A stretch of DNA of 64,000 nucleotides from Flavobacterium profundi (GCF_006491645.1 NZ_VDCZ01000012.1:1-64000), one strand, 5' to 3'; shown: positions 42,511 to 51,548, counted from the first letter of the stretch. Program-made: numbers and translations. The notes: generated by a model not told the origin, from the sequence alone.

Positions 42511-43239
42511 TTATTTTCTTTCTTTTCTAATCCTATTCATTATCTCTAAATTATATCGGCAAGAAAAACTAATTGTCCTTTTTGAACGTACTTTTTCTTC
42601 ATAATAAGTTGCAGGTTTCCATTTAGGCATTATTAGAAGTAACCTTCTAATTTCGTATTCTACTTCTTCATTTAAATCTTCTTTATTAAATTTCAAAAAT
42701 GAAATACTTCCATCTTTTTCAATGATGACATCAGCTAGGACACTCCAATATTTCATTTTTTTTAATTCTTGTGTATTATGAAGTAAAAAATTTTTAATTG
42801 TTCCATATTCTTTTGGAAACTCTGCATTAATATGAGCAGGATTAAAAACATAACCAGTATCTATTTTCGGTTTTATTTCTTCAATATATTTTTTAGACTT
42901 TTTTAAGTTAACTAATGCTTCTCGATAAATTTTTTCTTCAATATTAGTTCCAAATTTTTTTAAAACTAATTCTCGCATTGTCTTTTTATAACAAGAATTA
43001 TATGGAAATAAAACACAGTCTGAACGTGTTAAAGTTATTCCATACTTTTCCTTTGCAACCTTAATTTGAAAATCTTGAAATTCTGGAAAGTAAACTTGAC
43101 CTAAAGTAGTTAAAGTATATTTTTTAGAATTAAAATGAGAAATAGCATCATTTGTGCCTTCGTCACAACTTTTATATATTGATTGACTATGTACGAAATT
43201 TATAGATACTAAAATTGTTAAAAAGGCGATAATTTTCAT
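42511..43239 (-). CDS. Secreted protein with TonB C-terminal-like domain
   Basis: 242 residues with a signal peptide (MKIIAFLTILVSINFVHSQ). Residues 20-150 are not recognised and contain a pair of cysteines in SDCVLFPYNSCYKK. The last ~85 residues (WSVLADVIIEKDGSISFLKF, then IRRLLLIMPKWKPATYYEEK) follow the pattern of the TonB C-terminal fold found in many Bacteroidota secreted proteins. There is no membrane anchor, so it is not a functional TonB. Monocistronic. Confidence 0.7.
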   Translation of the reverse strand: MKIIAFLTILVSINFVHSQSIYKSCDEGTNDAISHFNSKKYTLTTLGQVYFPEFQDFQIKVAKEKYGITLTRSDCVLFPYNSCYKKTMRELVLKKFGTNIEEKIYREALVNLKKSKKYIEEIKPKIDTGYVFNPAHINAEFPKEYGTIKNFLLHNTQELKKMKYWSVLADVIIEKDGSISFLKFNKEDLNEEVEYEIRRLLLIMPKWKPATYYEEKVRSKRTISFSCRYNLEIMNRIRKERK

Positions 43240-43285
43240 ATGTAAAATTTTTAAAAAATATTTACAAAAATTATACCAAATGAAA

Positions 43286-43735
43286 TTACTCTTTTAAGTT
43301 ATCTTGTAGTTCTCTAAAATAGGCAATAAGTGTAGCTTGTTCTGCTTCTGTTAAAACAGCGTCTTTATGAATCAGGGTATAACTTGAAAGTGGCATTTCA
43401 CCTTTTTCAATAAGTTCGTATGATTCTTCAAGCTTATGTGCTTGTTTTTTGGGAGAATAAGTTCCAAATTCAGAAAAATTTAAATGTTTTTTTCCGTCTT
43501 CAATATGATTTTTTAAATACCAACCTACAGGTTGTATATTGGAATACCATGGATATTCGCTTACATTAGAATGACAATCATAGCAAGAAGCCTTAATTTT
43601 TGAGGCAATTTCGGCAGTAGGTTTGTACATCATTATAAAATCTTGATTTTGATCTAAAGGTGGGTTTGTTTTATCAATTTGAAAGAACTGAATGACAATA
43701 AATGCTACAAGCAATAATAAAAGTATTTTTTTCAT
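43286..43735 (-). CDS. Haem-binding domain protein (single CxxCH)
   Basis: 149 residues with an N-terminal signal or anchor helix (LLLLLVAFIVIQFF). The haem-attachment motif is CYDCH in KASCYDCHSNVSEYPWYSNI (about 49-68). The pattern PVGWYLKNHIEDGKKHLNFS is characteristic of the haem-binding domain family common in Bacteroidota. Probably a periplasmic or membrane-attached monohaem protein; its electron partners are unknown. It is 44 bases before the FEKKY-like gene on the same strand. Confidence 0.88.
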   Translation of the reverse strand: MKKILLLLLVAFIVIQFFQIDKTNPPLDQNQDFIMMYKPTAEIASKIKASCYDCHSNVSEYPWYSNIQPVGWYLKNHIEDGKKHLNFSEFGTYSPKKQAHKLEESYELIEKGEMPLSSYTLIHKDAVLTEAEQATLIAYFRELQDNLKE

Positions 43736-43779
43736 TTTGTAAAATTTAGTTTAAAAATACAAATTTTTAAGTTTCGTAG

Positions 43780-44133
43780 CTATTTTTTTACTTTTTTCCA
43801 TTCTAAAAAACCCATAGCTGAATTTTTTATTTCTTTTTCCCACTGTTTTCCAAAGTTAGCTGTAAGGTTCTCAAAAACCAGTGTATTTGCTTTTTCATAT
43901 TTGTCAAAATCTAGAGGCGCAACACATCCAAAATCATAATATTGAATATTGTATTTTTTAGAAAAAGCGATATCTTCTTTAGTAATTGTAGATGCGATGC
44001 CACCTAAAATATAAATGGTTTTCGTTTTCGAATTGCTTTCAATTTTTATTTCTTTTTCTATTCTTGTATCTTTTTCTTGTGCAAAACTCTGCCAACTAAT
44101 GAAAACCAGAAAAGCAATAATTTTATAATTCAT
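43780..44133 (-). CDS. FEKKY-domain-like secreted protein
   Basis: 117 residues with a signal peptide (IIAFLVFISWQSFAQ). The segment SKKYNIQYYDFGCVAPLDFD (about 63-82) and the tail with ANFGKQWEKEI resemble the FEKKY-domain family seen in flavobacteria; the function is unknown. The ATG at 44133 overlaps the end of the upstream plug-domain gene by 11 bases, which ties it to that operon. An earlier in-frame start is possible but would lengthen the overlap. Confidence 0.65.
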   Translation of the reverse strand: MNYKIIAFLVFISWQSFAQEKDTRIEKEIKIESNSKTKTIYILGGIASTITKEDIAFSKKYNIQYYDFGCVAPLDFDKYEKANTLVFENLTANFGKQWEKEIKNSAMGFLEWKKVKK

Positions 44134-45307
44134 TTTTTTTAATTTTTTGAGAAACATCCGTTCCGCCCCATTCTACTAAGGTGAAACCTTTGCGTTCTGT
44201 TTTTGGTAATTTTTGTTCGGGCACCGATTGAAATTGGTTGACACCAAAAAACTCCATATATACTCGAATGCTGGTTTCTGGTTGCGGATGAACTGTATTT
44301 ACCGCAACTTCATTGCAGGCATCGTTTACTAAGAAATGAATGAAATTGAATTGATTTTGTTCTAAAATGGGCAACCAAAACTGAATAAAATCATTTGTTT
44401 CTTGATTGTTTAAACCGATATGTTCCAATTTTTCAATTAAGAAAGTTGTCAAATTTTCTTTTGCAATTACAAATCCTTCGTTGTATTGGTAATGCGATTT
44501 TGGAAGTTCAATTTCACCGTCCCAAAATAAAGAAGTGTAGGTTCGTTTGGTTTTGGTGTCATATAATTGTCCGTTTGGAGAAGCCATTACTTTCCAGTTT
44601 TTGTCATATTTTGGAAAGGTAGTTTTTAATGTACCGTTAAAATGAAATTGTATCGTGACTTCCGTTTCTTGAGTAGGATAAAGATAAAGTATTGGTTTTT
44701 TTAATAAAATACCTTGGTCTTCTTTTGGATTAACTTTTAATGTAACAGTTATTTCTTCTTTATTTTTAATGCTGATTTTTTGAGATATATAAGTAATGGC
44801 TTCAATTAATAAAACATCATTTTTATGAGCTTTTATTTTAAATTTGCCATAAAAATCAGAGAGGACTTTCTCTTTGGTATTTAAATTAATGACAGTTGCA
44901 CCTATAACTGATAACTTTTCACAATCTAAAATGCTACCAGTAAGTATGAACTCCTTTCCTGTATTTTGTACATATTCAGCAGAATGTAATTGATAGAGTT
45001 TTTCCAATTTTTTATCAGAAATGTTTTTTGTTGTAATAAGAACAGCTCCATTTTTAGCTCTAGTTCCATACAATGAAGTGGCTTTATCTCCTTTTAAAAT
45101 GTTAATTTCTTTTATTTTTTCTGGCTCAATTTTTTGTAATAGTGTTGAATCAACTACATGTCCATTTATGATATATAAAGGAGCAGGAATTGAATTGATT
45201 GTTCCTTGACATCTAATTTTTACGACTGTTGGCTTAGGAATACTGTCTTGTGCAAAAACAAAAACAGAACTTAGAACAAGAAGTATGCACATTAATTTTT
45301 TTTTCAT
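44123..45307 (-). CDS. Secreted fusion protein: SusC-like plug segment, CarboxypepD_reg-like domain and a YLYP-type C-terminal domain
   Basis: 394 residues from the ATG at 45307, which begins a signal peptide (CILLVLSSVFVFAQ). Residues ~30-85 match the plug segment of SusC-type receptors (APLYIINGHVVDS, then KATSLYGTRAKNGAVLITTK). Residues ~105-170 form a carboxypeptidase-regulatory-like beta-sandwich (LTGSILDCEKLSVIGATVIN). The remainder (KKPILYLYPTQETEVTIQF, then LFWDGEIELP) is a domain I have seen only in Bacteroidota hypotheticals. There is no beta-barrel, so it cannot be a transporter. It is encoded downstream of the plug-VWA protein. Confidence 0.75.
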   Translation of the reverse strand: MKKKLMCILLVLSSVFVFAQDSIPKPTVVKIRCQGTINSIPAPLYIINGHVVDSTLLQKIEPEKIKEINILKGDKATSLYGTRAKNGAVLITTKNISDKKLEKLYQLHSAEYVQNTGKEFILTGSILDCEKLSVIGATVINLNTKEKVLSDFYGKFKIKAHKNDVLLIEAITYISQKISIKNKEEITVTLKVNPKEDQGILLKKPILYLYPTQETEVTIQFHFNGTLKTTFPKYDKNWKVMASPNGQLYDTKTKRTYTSLFWDGEIELPKSHYQYNEGFVIAKENLTTFLIEKLEHIGLNNQETNDFIQFWLPILEQNQFNFIHFLVNDACNEVAVNTVHPQPETSIRVYMEFFGVNQFQSVPEQKLPKTERKGFTLVEWGGTDVSQKIKKNEL

Positions 45308-45329
45308 TTTGAGTTTTTTTAAATGATTA

Positions 45330-47651
45330 CTATTTAACAATTTCAACTAAACGAATAAATTCCGCTTTATAACCGTCTTCATCTTTAGATTTTCCTTCTT
45401 TTCCTAAATCTAATATAGCTTCTGTCGATTTATTAGTAATTAACTTTGAATCTCTTAATTTTAAACCAAACCAAGCTACTGCAGTTGCAAATTTAAAATC
45501 TTCTGTTGCATTTTCAATTGTGATGGCTTTATTTTCGATAACCTGAATCATTTCAATGCTTTTATCTCCATCCGGTTTTTTATATCTAAATTTAACAGTA
45601 GCTAGTTCATTGGTAAACGCATTAGATGACTTTTCTATCTTTGTGTATTTCAATTCGTCTGTTTCTAATAAATAGTTGCTCTTAACATTTGTGGGTATAA
45701 TTTCATATAATGCTGTTACGGTATGACCACTTCCTAATTCACCAGCATCAATAGCATCATTTTTAAAGTCTTCTGGACGTAATTTTCGATTTTCATAACC
45801 AATTAGGCGATAGCTTTGTACCTGATTTGGGTTGAATTCAATTTGAATTTTAACATCTTTTGCAATCGCAAACATACTGCTTTTAAATTCTTTTCCAAGG
45901 AAACGATTTGCTTCTTGAATATTGTCGATGTATGCATAATTTCCGTTGCCTTTATCTGCTAAGATTTCCATTTTACTGTCTTTATAATTGTTCATCCCAA
46001 AGCCAAGACAAGTGAGAAAAATTCCAGATTTTCTTTTCTCTTCAATAAGTTCTTCCATGTCTTTATTGGTAGAAGCACCTACATTAAAATCACCATCTGT
46101 AGCTAAAATGATACGATTATTACCTCCTTTAATAAAGTTTTCTTGTGCTATTTTATAGGCTAATTCAATGCCTTCTCCACCAGCAGTACTGCCACCAGCA
46201 TTTAGTTTTTCAAAAGCATTTAGTATGGTTTCTTTGTCATTTCCTGAAGTTGGAGGTAAAACCAATCCAGCAGCTCCAGCATAAACTACGATACTCACTT
46301 TGTCTTTTTCTCTCATTTTGTTTACTAATACTTTAATCGATTGCTTTAACAAGGGTAATTTATTAGCATCACTCATAGAACCTGAAACATCTATTAAGTA
46401 AACAAAATTTGAAGCAGGTAGATTTTCATCTTCAATTTCTTTTCCTTGTAACCCAATTTTTAGTAATTTATGATTCACATTCCATGGGCAGTCACTATAT
46501 TCTGTCCCAATTGAAAAGGGATGTTCATTTTGAGGAGGATCGTATTCATATTTGAAGAAATTAATCATTTCTTCAATACGAACCGCATCTTTTGGAACGG
46601 TTTGTCCTTGGTTGATAAAACGTCTAATATTAGTATAAGAAGCATTGTCTACATCTATAGAGAAAGTAGATAAAGGTTCCGTTTTTGGACTGGTAAAAGG
46701 ATTTTCAACAAATGACTCATATTCTTCTTGAGAGGAATCAACCTCGATTTTTTGATTTTCAATGGTGTCATTAGTTTCCTTTAAAAGTTTTTTGAGTTTT
46801 CTTTTAGATAATTTTTCTTTTGTAATAATGATAATTGCTCCATTAGCACCTCTAGCACCATATAAGGAAGTTGCAGCAACGCCTTTTAAAACTTGAATCG
46901 ATTCAATCTTGTTGTGCTTTAATTTGGATGTTTCTATATTTTTCATAGGAATTCCATTAATGATATAGAGAGGAGTATTATTCCCATTTATACTATTATA
47001 CCCTCTAATTACTACATTGGTTGAAGATCCAGGTATTCCATTTGAAGATGTTACGTTTACACCAGAAATAAGTCCATTTCTTATTTGTGGAGTTTTAGGT
47101 TTAGAGTTTGGAGTAATTTCTTGAGAGGGTACTTGGGTTACAGCATAGGAGGTGGTAGCCATTTTTCTAGTAACTCCATATCCAACAACAACTATTTCAT
47201 TAGCTACTATTTCATAATCCATTGTTAAACTATCCTCAATTTTTATAATATCGGGTTTGTTACTATTTGCAAAGGTTTGAATTTGATTTCCATTACTGAA
47301 AGTTTGGTTTATTCTTTCTTTATCAATTTGAGGTTCTTTGGATTCAGATTCTACAACAGTTTGGTTTGAACCTTCAATTATATTCTTTTTGTCCATATCA
47401 ATTACTATCGAATCTTTAGATTTAGTTGATATTGAATCTTCTTTAGACCATTGGTAACCTAGTATTATAAAAACTAAGAAGGAAGCTGCAATACTCACTT
47501 TTTTCCATAATGCAATTGTTTTTTTATCTTCTTTTTTATCTAATTTTTCTTCAACACGCGTCCATACTTTTTCCATTCCAGGAAAAGTTTCTGAAGGAGC
47601 ATTTTCTGCGGCTTGTTGTATTTTTTTATATAATTTATCTTCTGTTCCCAT
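45330..47651 (-). CDS. Membrane-anchored fusion: anti-sigma-like N-terminus, SusC-like plug segment and VWA domain
   Basis: 773 residues. The cytoplasmic first 48 residues resemble the short N-terminus of anti-sigma factors and precede one membrane helix (about 49-67). Residues ~150-285 match the plug domain of SusC-type receptors (EIVVVGYGVTRK, VVIRGYNSINGNNTPLYIIN, LYGARGANGAIIIITKE). A von Willebrand A domain follows with a complete MIDAS (VYLIDVSGSMSDANKLPLL, about 415-433), and the C-terminal ~170 residues match the YfbK-type DUF3520 region. It lies two bases after an ECF sigma gene, so it is its probable membrane partner. Confidence 0.85.
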   Translation of the reverse strand: MGTEDKLYKKIQQAAENAPSETFPGMEKVWTRVEEKLDKKEDKKTIALWKKVSIAASFLVFIILGYQWSKEDSISTKSKDSIVIDMDKKNIIEGSNQTVVESESKEPQIDKERINQTFSNGNQIQTFANSNKPDIIKIEDSLTMDYEIVANEIVVVGYGVTRKMATTSYAVTQVPSQEITPNSKPKTPQIRNGLISGVNVTSSNGIPGSSTNVVIRGYNSINGNNTPLYIINGIPMKNIETSKLKHNKIESIQVLKGVAATSLYGARGANGAIIIITKEKLSKRKLKKLLKETNDTIENQKIEVDSSQEEYESFVENPFTSPKTEPLSTFSIDVDNASYTNIRRFINQGQTVPKDAVRIEEMINFFKYEYDPPQNEHPFSIGTEYSDCPWNVNHKLLKIGLQGKEIEDENLPASNFVYLIDVSGSMSDANKLPLLKQSIKVLVNKMREKDKVSIVVYAGAAGLVLPPTSGNDKETILNAFEKLNAGGSTAGGEGIELAYKIAQENFIKGGNNRIILATDGDFNVGASTNKDMEELIEEKRKSGIFLTCLGFGMNNYKDSKMEILADKGNGNYAYIDNIQEANRFLGKEFKSSMFAIAKDVKIQIEFNPNQVQSYRLIGYENRKLRPEDFKNDAIDAGELGSGHTVTALYEIIPTNVKSNYLLETDELKYTKIEKSSNAFTNELATVKFRYKKPDGDKSIEMIQVIENKAITIENATEDFKFATAVAWFGLKLRDSKLITNKSTEAILDLGKEGKSKDEDGYKAEFIRLVEIVK

Positions 47652-47653
47652 GA

Positions 47654-48187
47654 TTATTTTGCTTTTTGATAGTAAAAAGTGTTTACCAATTCTTTTAACT
47701 TCGTTTTCGAAGCATTCAATTGTGATTTTGAAGTACCTTCTGAAATGCCTAATTGTACTGCAATTTCCTTGTGTGAAAATCCTTCAATTACAAAAAGAGT
47801 AAAAATCGTTCTACAACCTTCTGGAATAAAGTTTAATAGATTTAATAAATCGGCTTCTTCTAGTTGGGTAACTTCTTCTGCTAGAGGCTGGGATTTGTAA
47901 TTCACATCTTCTAAATACAAATTGAAGTTAAGGTTCTTTTTGAGTTGTAATAAACATTGGTTCACCACAATTTTACGAGCCCAGGCTTCAAAAGCGTAAT
48001 TTTCCTTTAATTGATCTATTTTAGTAAAAATGATATAAAATCCATCCGCTAAAACTTCTTCTATTTCTTCCTCTTTTTTTAGATAGCGTTTGCAGATGAA
48101 ATATAGCTTTGGAGCCATATATTCATACAGTTTTCGTTGCGCTTCACGATGTTGCTTTCTGCAGGCTTGTATTATTTTTTCATCCAT
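47654..48187 (-). CDS. ECF-type RNA polymerase sigma factor
   Basis: 177 residues from the ATG at 48187 (a GTG one codon upstream is possible). Sigma region 2 has YMAPKLYFICKRYLKKEEEI and VLADGFYIIFTKIDQL; region 4 has IPEGCRTIFTLFVIEGFSHK and EIAVQLGISEGTSKSQLNAS. It directs polymerase to extracytoplasmic-stress promoters. The next gene, two bases away, encodes a protein with an anti-sigma-like anchor, so the pair is a probable membrane signalling unit, although the partner lacks a FecR-type domain. Confidence 0.93.
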   Translation of the reverse strand: MDEKIIQACRKQHREAQRKLYEYMAPKLYFICKRYLKKEEEIEEVLADGFYIIFTKIDQLKENYAFEAWARKIVVNQCLLQLKKNLNFNLYLEDVNYKSQPLAEEVTQLEEADLLNLLNFIPEGCRTIFTLFVIEGFSHKEIAVQLGISEGTSKSQLNASKTKLKELVNTFYYQKAK

Positions 48188-48283
48188 CACAATGGGTTTG
48201 CTTTACTATATAGAGTATAAATTGCTAGTAAAGGTTGGGAACTTGAATAATTTTTTTTAAAAATAAGTATATTTACTAAAATT

Positions 48284-49174
48284 ATGAGCTTTATGAAACA
48301 TATAGATACTTCATCATTAAAAGTAACACAAACCATACAATTAGATAAAATTCCCACATTTATTGATGTAGCCACTTCTGAAAAAAAGAAAGAAAAGGAA
48401 CTTCAAAAAGTGAGAGAGAAATTGAGCAAACTGCAAGATAAGATGTATGCACACAACAAATATGGCGTCTTGATTTGTTTGCAAGGCATGGATACAGCGG
48501 GAAAAGATAGTTTGATAAGAGAAGTTTTTAAAGAATTTAATGCACGTGGAGTAGTGGTGCATAGTTTTAAAACACCAACTAGTACCGAATTAGAACATGA
48601 TTATTTGTGGAGACATTATTTGGCTTTGCCAGAAAAAGGGAAATTTTCAGTTTTCAATCGAACCCATTATGAAAACGTATTGGTAACTCGAGTGCATCCT
48701 AATTATATTTTAAACGAAAATATTCCAGGTATTGAATCAGTTGAAGATATTACTCCTGCATTTTGGGATAACCGTTTTGAAAGTATCAATGCATTTGAAA
48801 AACATATTGCTACTAATGGAGTGATTGTTTTAAAATTCTATTTGCATTTGAGTAAGGAAGAGCAAAGACAGCGTTTGTTACGAAGATTAGAAACGGAAAA
48901 ACACAATTGGAAGTTTTCACCAGGAGATTTAAAAGAACGCGAACTTTGGGATGCGTATCAAAAGTGTTATGAAGATGCCATTAATAGAACATCTAAAGAA
49001 TATGCTCCTTGGTATGTTGTTCCAGCAGATAATAAAGAAACGTGTAGGTATATTGTGGCCAAAACTATTTTGGAAACACTACAACAATACACCGATATTA
49101 AAGAGCCAGAATTAGAAGATGAGGTAAAAGAAAATATTAAAATGTATCATGATAAATTAGCTTCTGAAAAGTAA
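48284..49174 (+). CDS. ppk2: Polyphosphate kinase 2 family protein (polyP:nucleotide phosphotransferase)
   Basis: 296 residues. Transfers phosphate between polyphosphate and nucleotides. Walker A is QGMDTAGKDS (67-76) and the lid/Walker B region FNRTHYENVLVTRVHP (about 126-141), where many have DRSHYE; LRRLETEKHNWKFSPGDLKE is also typical. The length suits class I or III PPK2 enzymes, which act on AMP and/or ADP. The ATG at 48284 is used; the ATG three codons later is also possible. Divergent from the ECF sigma gene. Confidence 0.92.
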   Translation: MSFMKHIDTSSLKVTQTIQLDKIPTFIDVATSEKKKEKELQKVREKLSKLQDKMYAHNKYGVLICLQGMDTAGKDSLIREVFKEFNARGVVVHSFKTPTSTELEHDYLWRHYLALPEKGKFSVFNRTHYENVLVTRVHPNYILNENIPGIESVEDITPAFWDNRFESINAFEKHIATNGVIVLKFYLHLSKEEQRQRLLRRLETEKHNWKFSPGDLKERELWDAYQKCYEDAINRTSKEYAPWYVVPADNKETCRYIVAKTILETLQQYTDIKEPELEDEVKENIKMYHDKLASEK

Positions 49175-49231
49175 AAGTTCAATTGGGCTTTTTTTTATAA
49201 AAATTCCTAAAGTCATTTGGTTGAGAATGCG

Positions 49232-49239
49232 TAATTTTG
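49232..49239 (+). promoter_or_regulatory. -7 promoter element for the MATE gene
   Basis: TAATTTTG, a full match to TAnnTTTG, ends 18 bases before the ATG at 49258. Confidence 0.5.
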
Positions 49240-49257
49240 CAGACTTAATTTAATACA

Positions 49258-50643
49258 ATGCAATTAAAAACCTATTTTCAAGAGTTTTCCTATAACTTGA
49301 AACTGGCTTATCCAATTATTTTAGGAATGTTAGGACATACCGTTGTAGGTATTGTTGATAATATTATGGTTGGAAAATTAGGAGCAACCGAATTAGCAGC
49401 CGTTTCATTAGGAAATAGTTTTGTATTTATTGCCATGTCTTTAGGAATTGGATTTTCTACAGCTATAACTCCTTTAGTAGCTGAAGCGGATGGTAAAGGA
49501 GATATTGAAAAAGGAAGAAGTGCGTTTCATCACGGATTGTATTTGTGTACCATTTTAGGAGTGGTTCTTTTCACTATTATCTTTTTTTCAAAACCATTAA
49601 TTGCTTTTATGGGGCAACCAAAGCATGTAGTTGACTTAGCCAAGCCGTATTTAGATATTGTAGCTTTTTCTTTAATTCCATTGATTATGTTTCAAGCCTA
49701 TAAGCAGTTTGCTGATGGGATGAGTGAAACCAAATATTCCATGTGGGCTACCATTTTGGCAAATATAACCAATGTGGGGTTGAATTATTTATTAATTTAT
49801 GGAGTTTGGATATTTCCAAAATTAGGAATTGTAGGTGCTGCAATTGGAACCATTGCTTCTCGATTTGTCATGTTAGGATATATGCATTACATGATGAATC
49901 TAAGAAAGAAATTCCATCCATTTTTTAAGGGTTTTAGTTTAAAAGAAATTAAAAGAGAAGTCAATTTAAAAATTATTCGATTAGGTACTCCTTCAGCGAT
50001 GCAAATGTTTTTTGAAGTAGCCTTGTTTACAGGAGCAATTTGGTTATCAGGAAGTTTGGGTACTACAAGTCAGGCAGCAAATCAGGTAGCTTTAAGTTTG
50101 GCTTCGTTTACTTTTATGTTTGCCATGGGATTGAGTGTTGCAGCCATGATTCGTGTGGGGAATCAAAAAGGATTAGAAGATTACAACAAGTTGCGTTTAG
50201 TGGCTTTTTCAATTTTTTTATTAACCACTTTGCTTGAAATTGTTTTTGCATTAATTTTTGTAATCTTTCACGATTATTTTCCGTTGTTATTTTTAAAGCA
50301 ACTGGATAGTTTTGGAAATCCAATATTGGAAAATATTGAAGCTGCAGCTATTGCTTCCCAATTATTATTGGTTGCTGCAATTTTTCAAATTTCAGATGGA
50401 TTACAAGTTGTGGTTTTAGGAGCCTTAAGAGGTTTGCAAGATGTTAAAATCCCAATGTATATTACTTTTATCGCATATTGGATTATTGGTTTTCCAACTT
50501 CAATTTATTTAGGGAAGTTTACTAGTTTAGGAGCAGCTGGTATTTGGATAGGATTATTAGCAGGTTTAACAGCCGCTGCTTTATTTTTGTTTGTACGTTT
50601 TAATGCTGAAACTAAAAAATTAATTCATTCTAATCATAAATAG
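49258..50643 (+). CDS. MATE-family multidrug efflux transporter
   Basis: 461 residues with 12 membrane helices in two bundles, exporting cationic drugs or metabolites against Na+ or H+. Characteristic segments are YPIILGMLGHTVVGIVDNIM (near 18-37), GATELAAVSLGNSFVF and the second-bundle counterpart LGTTSQAANQVALSLASFTF. It is nearest the NorM class by pattern; specificity is not assignable. Own promoter; 37 bases before the small acidic gene. Confidence 0.94.
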   Translation: MQLKTYFQEFSYNLKLAYPIILGMLGHTVVGIVDNIMVGKLGATELAAVSLGNSFVFIAMSLGIGFSTAITPLVAEADGKGDIEKGRSAFHHGLYLCTILGVVLFTIIFFSKPLIAFMGQPKHVVDLAKPYLDIVAFSLIPLIMFQAYKQFADGMSETKYSMWATILANITNVGLNYLLIYGVWIFPKLGIVGAAIGTIASRFVMLGYMHYMMNLRKKFHPFFKGFSLKEIKREVNLKIIRLGTPSAMQMFFEVALFTGAIWLSGSLGTTSQAANQVALSLASFTFMFAMGLSVAAMIRVGNQKGLEDYNKLRLVAFSIFLLTTLLEIVFALIFVIFHDYFPLLFLKQLDSFGNPILENIEAAAIASQLLLVAAIFQISDGLQVVVLGALRGLQDVKIPMYITFIAYWIIGFPTSIYLGKFTSLGAAGIWIGLLAGLTAAALFLFVRFNAETKKLIHSNHK

Positions 50644-50654
50644 GGCAGAATTAA

Positions 50655-50662
50655 TACTTTTG
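50655..50662 (+). promoter_or_regulatory. -7 promoter element for the small acidic protein gene
   Basis: TACTTTTG matches TAnnTTTG and ends 18 bases before the ATG at 50681, indicating a separate transcript from the MATE gene. Confidence 0.5.
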
Positions 50663-50680
50663 TAATATAAATTATACATC

Positions 50681-50908
50681 ATGAATTTACCAAAATTTGT
50701 CATAGCTGACAATTCCGATTTTCCAGATGATATTTTCATCATTCATTTAGATTTTCCTCAATTTATTATTAATTTAAAAGATGATGAGGTAGAGTTTTTA
50801 GAAGATATTGAAGATGAAGACGAAAAAGAATTAGAGTCGGAAATGGAACATCTAATTACTTTAGCTGGAGAGTTTTACGATAGAGAAATGGAACGATATG
50901 AAGAGTAA
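50681..50908 (+). CDS. Small acidic hypothetical protein
   Basis: 75 residues, strongly acidic (DDEVEFLEDIEDEDEKELES in the middle), with a hydrophobic N-terminal half (FVIADNSDFPDDIFIIHLDF). I recall similar short proteins in flavobacteria but no function. It has its own promoter element. Its last four codons and stop form half of a perfect 29-bp palindrome shared with the convergent response-regulator gene. Confidence 0.75.
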   Translation: MNLPKFVIADNSDFPDDIFIIHLDFPQFIINLKDDEVEFLEDIEDEDEKELESEMEHLITLAGEFYDREMERYEE

Positions 50909-50923
50909 TTTACTCTTCATATC
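50895..50923. terminator. Perfect 29-bp palindrome spanning both convergent stop codons
   Basis: GATATGAAGAGTAA (50895-50908), a single T, then the exact complement TTACTCTTCATATC (50910-50923). Both strands encode Tyr-Glu-Glu-stop here, so each gene ends inside its own hairpin arm. ATTTTT follows on the + side. It is likely to be a shared bidirectional terminator, although the loop would have to open to at least three bases. Confidence 0.7.
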
Positions 50924-51548
50924 CATTTTTAAGGGCATAAACTGCTAGCCCAACTCTAGTTTTTAATTCTAGTTTTTCAAAAAGACTATCCCTATAATTT
51001 TCAACAGTTCGAGGACTACAAAACATCTTTTCTGCAATTTCTTTGTAGGTCATCTCGGTAATTGTGTATTTTAAAAATTCTTTTTCTCGATCTGAAATAG
51101 TAATTTCATCTGAAGATTTACTATTTCCATACAAGGTCGATAATACTTTACTAGTGGCCCATTCTTGAAAGTATTGTCCGTTTTTGACTATTTTATGTAA
51201 TGCTTCTTCTAATTCTTTCGGATGTGCATTTTTCAATAGATATCCTTTGGCACCATTTTTAATCATTTTGATGAGACTTTGTTCGTCATCTTGCATGCTC
51301 AAAGCCATAATTAAAACTTGAGAATGTTCTTTTTTTAACCAATTGGCAGTTTCAAATCCGTCCATTACAGGCATGCTTATATCTAAAAGGATAATGTCTG
51401 GCAAGGATTCTGTTCTCATTTTTTTTTGTAATTCAGTACCATTTTCACAAACATAGAGTACTTCAAAATCTTCAAAATTGGTAATGATACTAGCTAAAGC
51501 ATTGGCAATTAAAATATGATCATCAACAATAACAATCTTTTTTTTCAT
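50910..51548 (-). CDS. NarL/LuxR-type response regulator
   Basis: 212 residues. The receiver domain has phospho-acceptor Asp56 (IILLDISMPVMDG), Thr/Ser and the Lys in YLLKNA. The C-terminal LuxR HTH has ISDREKEFLKYTITEMTYKE then IAEKMFCSPRTVENYRDSLF. It is translated from an ATG that overlaps the kinase stop by four bases (ATGA), so the pair is coupled. It is the third gene of the membrane protein - kinase - regulator operon. Confidence 0.95.
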   Translation of the reverse strand: MKKKIVIVDDHILIANALASIITNFEDFEVLYVCENGTELQKKMRTESLPDIILLDISMPVMDGFETANWLKKEHSQVLIMALSMQDDEQSLIKMIKNGAKGYLLKNAHPKELEEALHKIVKNGQYFQEWATSKVLSTLYGNSKSSDEITISDREKEFLKYTITEMTYKEIAEKMFCSPRTVENYRDSLFEKLELKTRVGLAVYALKNGYEE

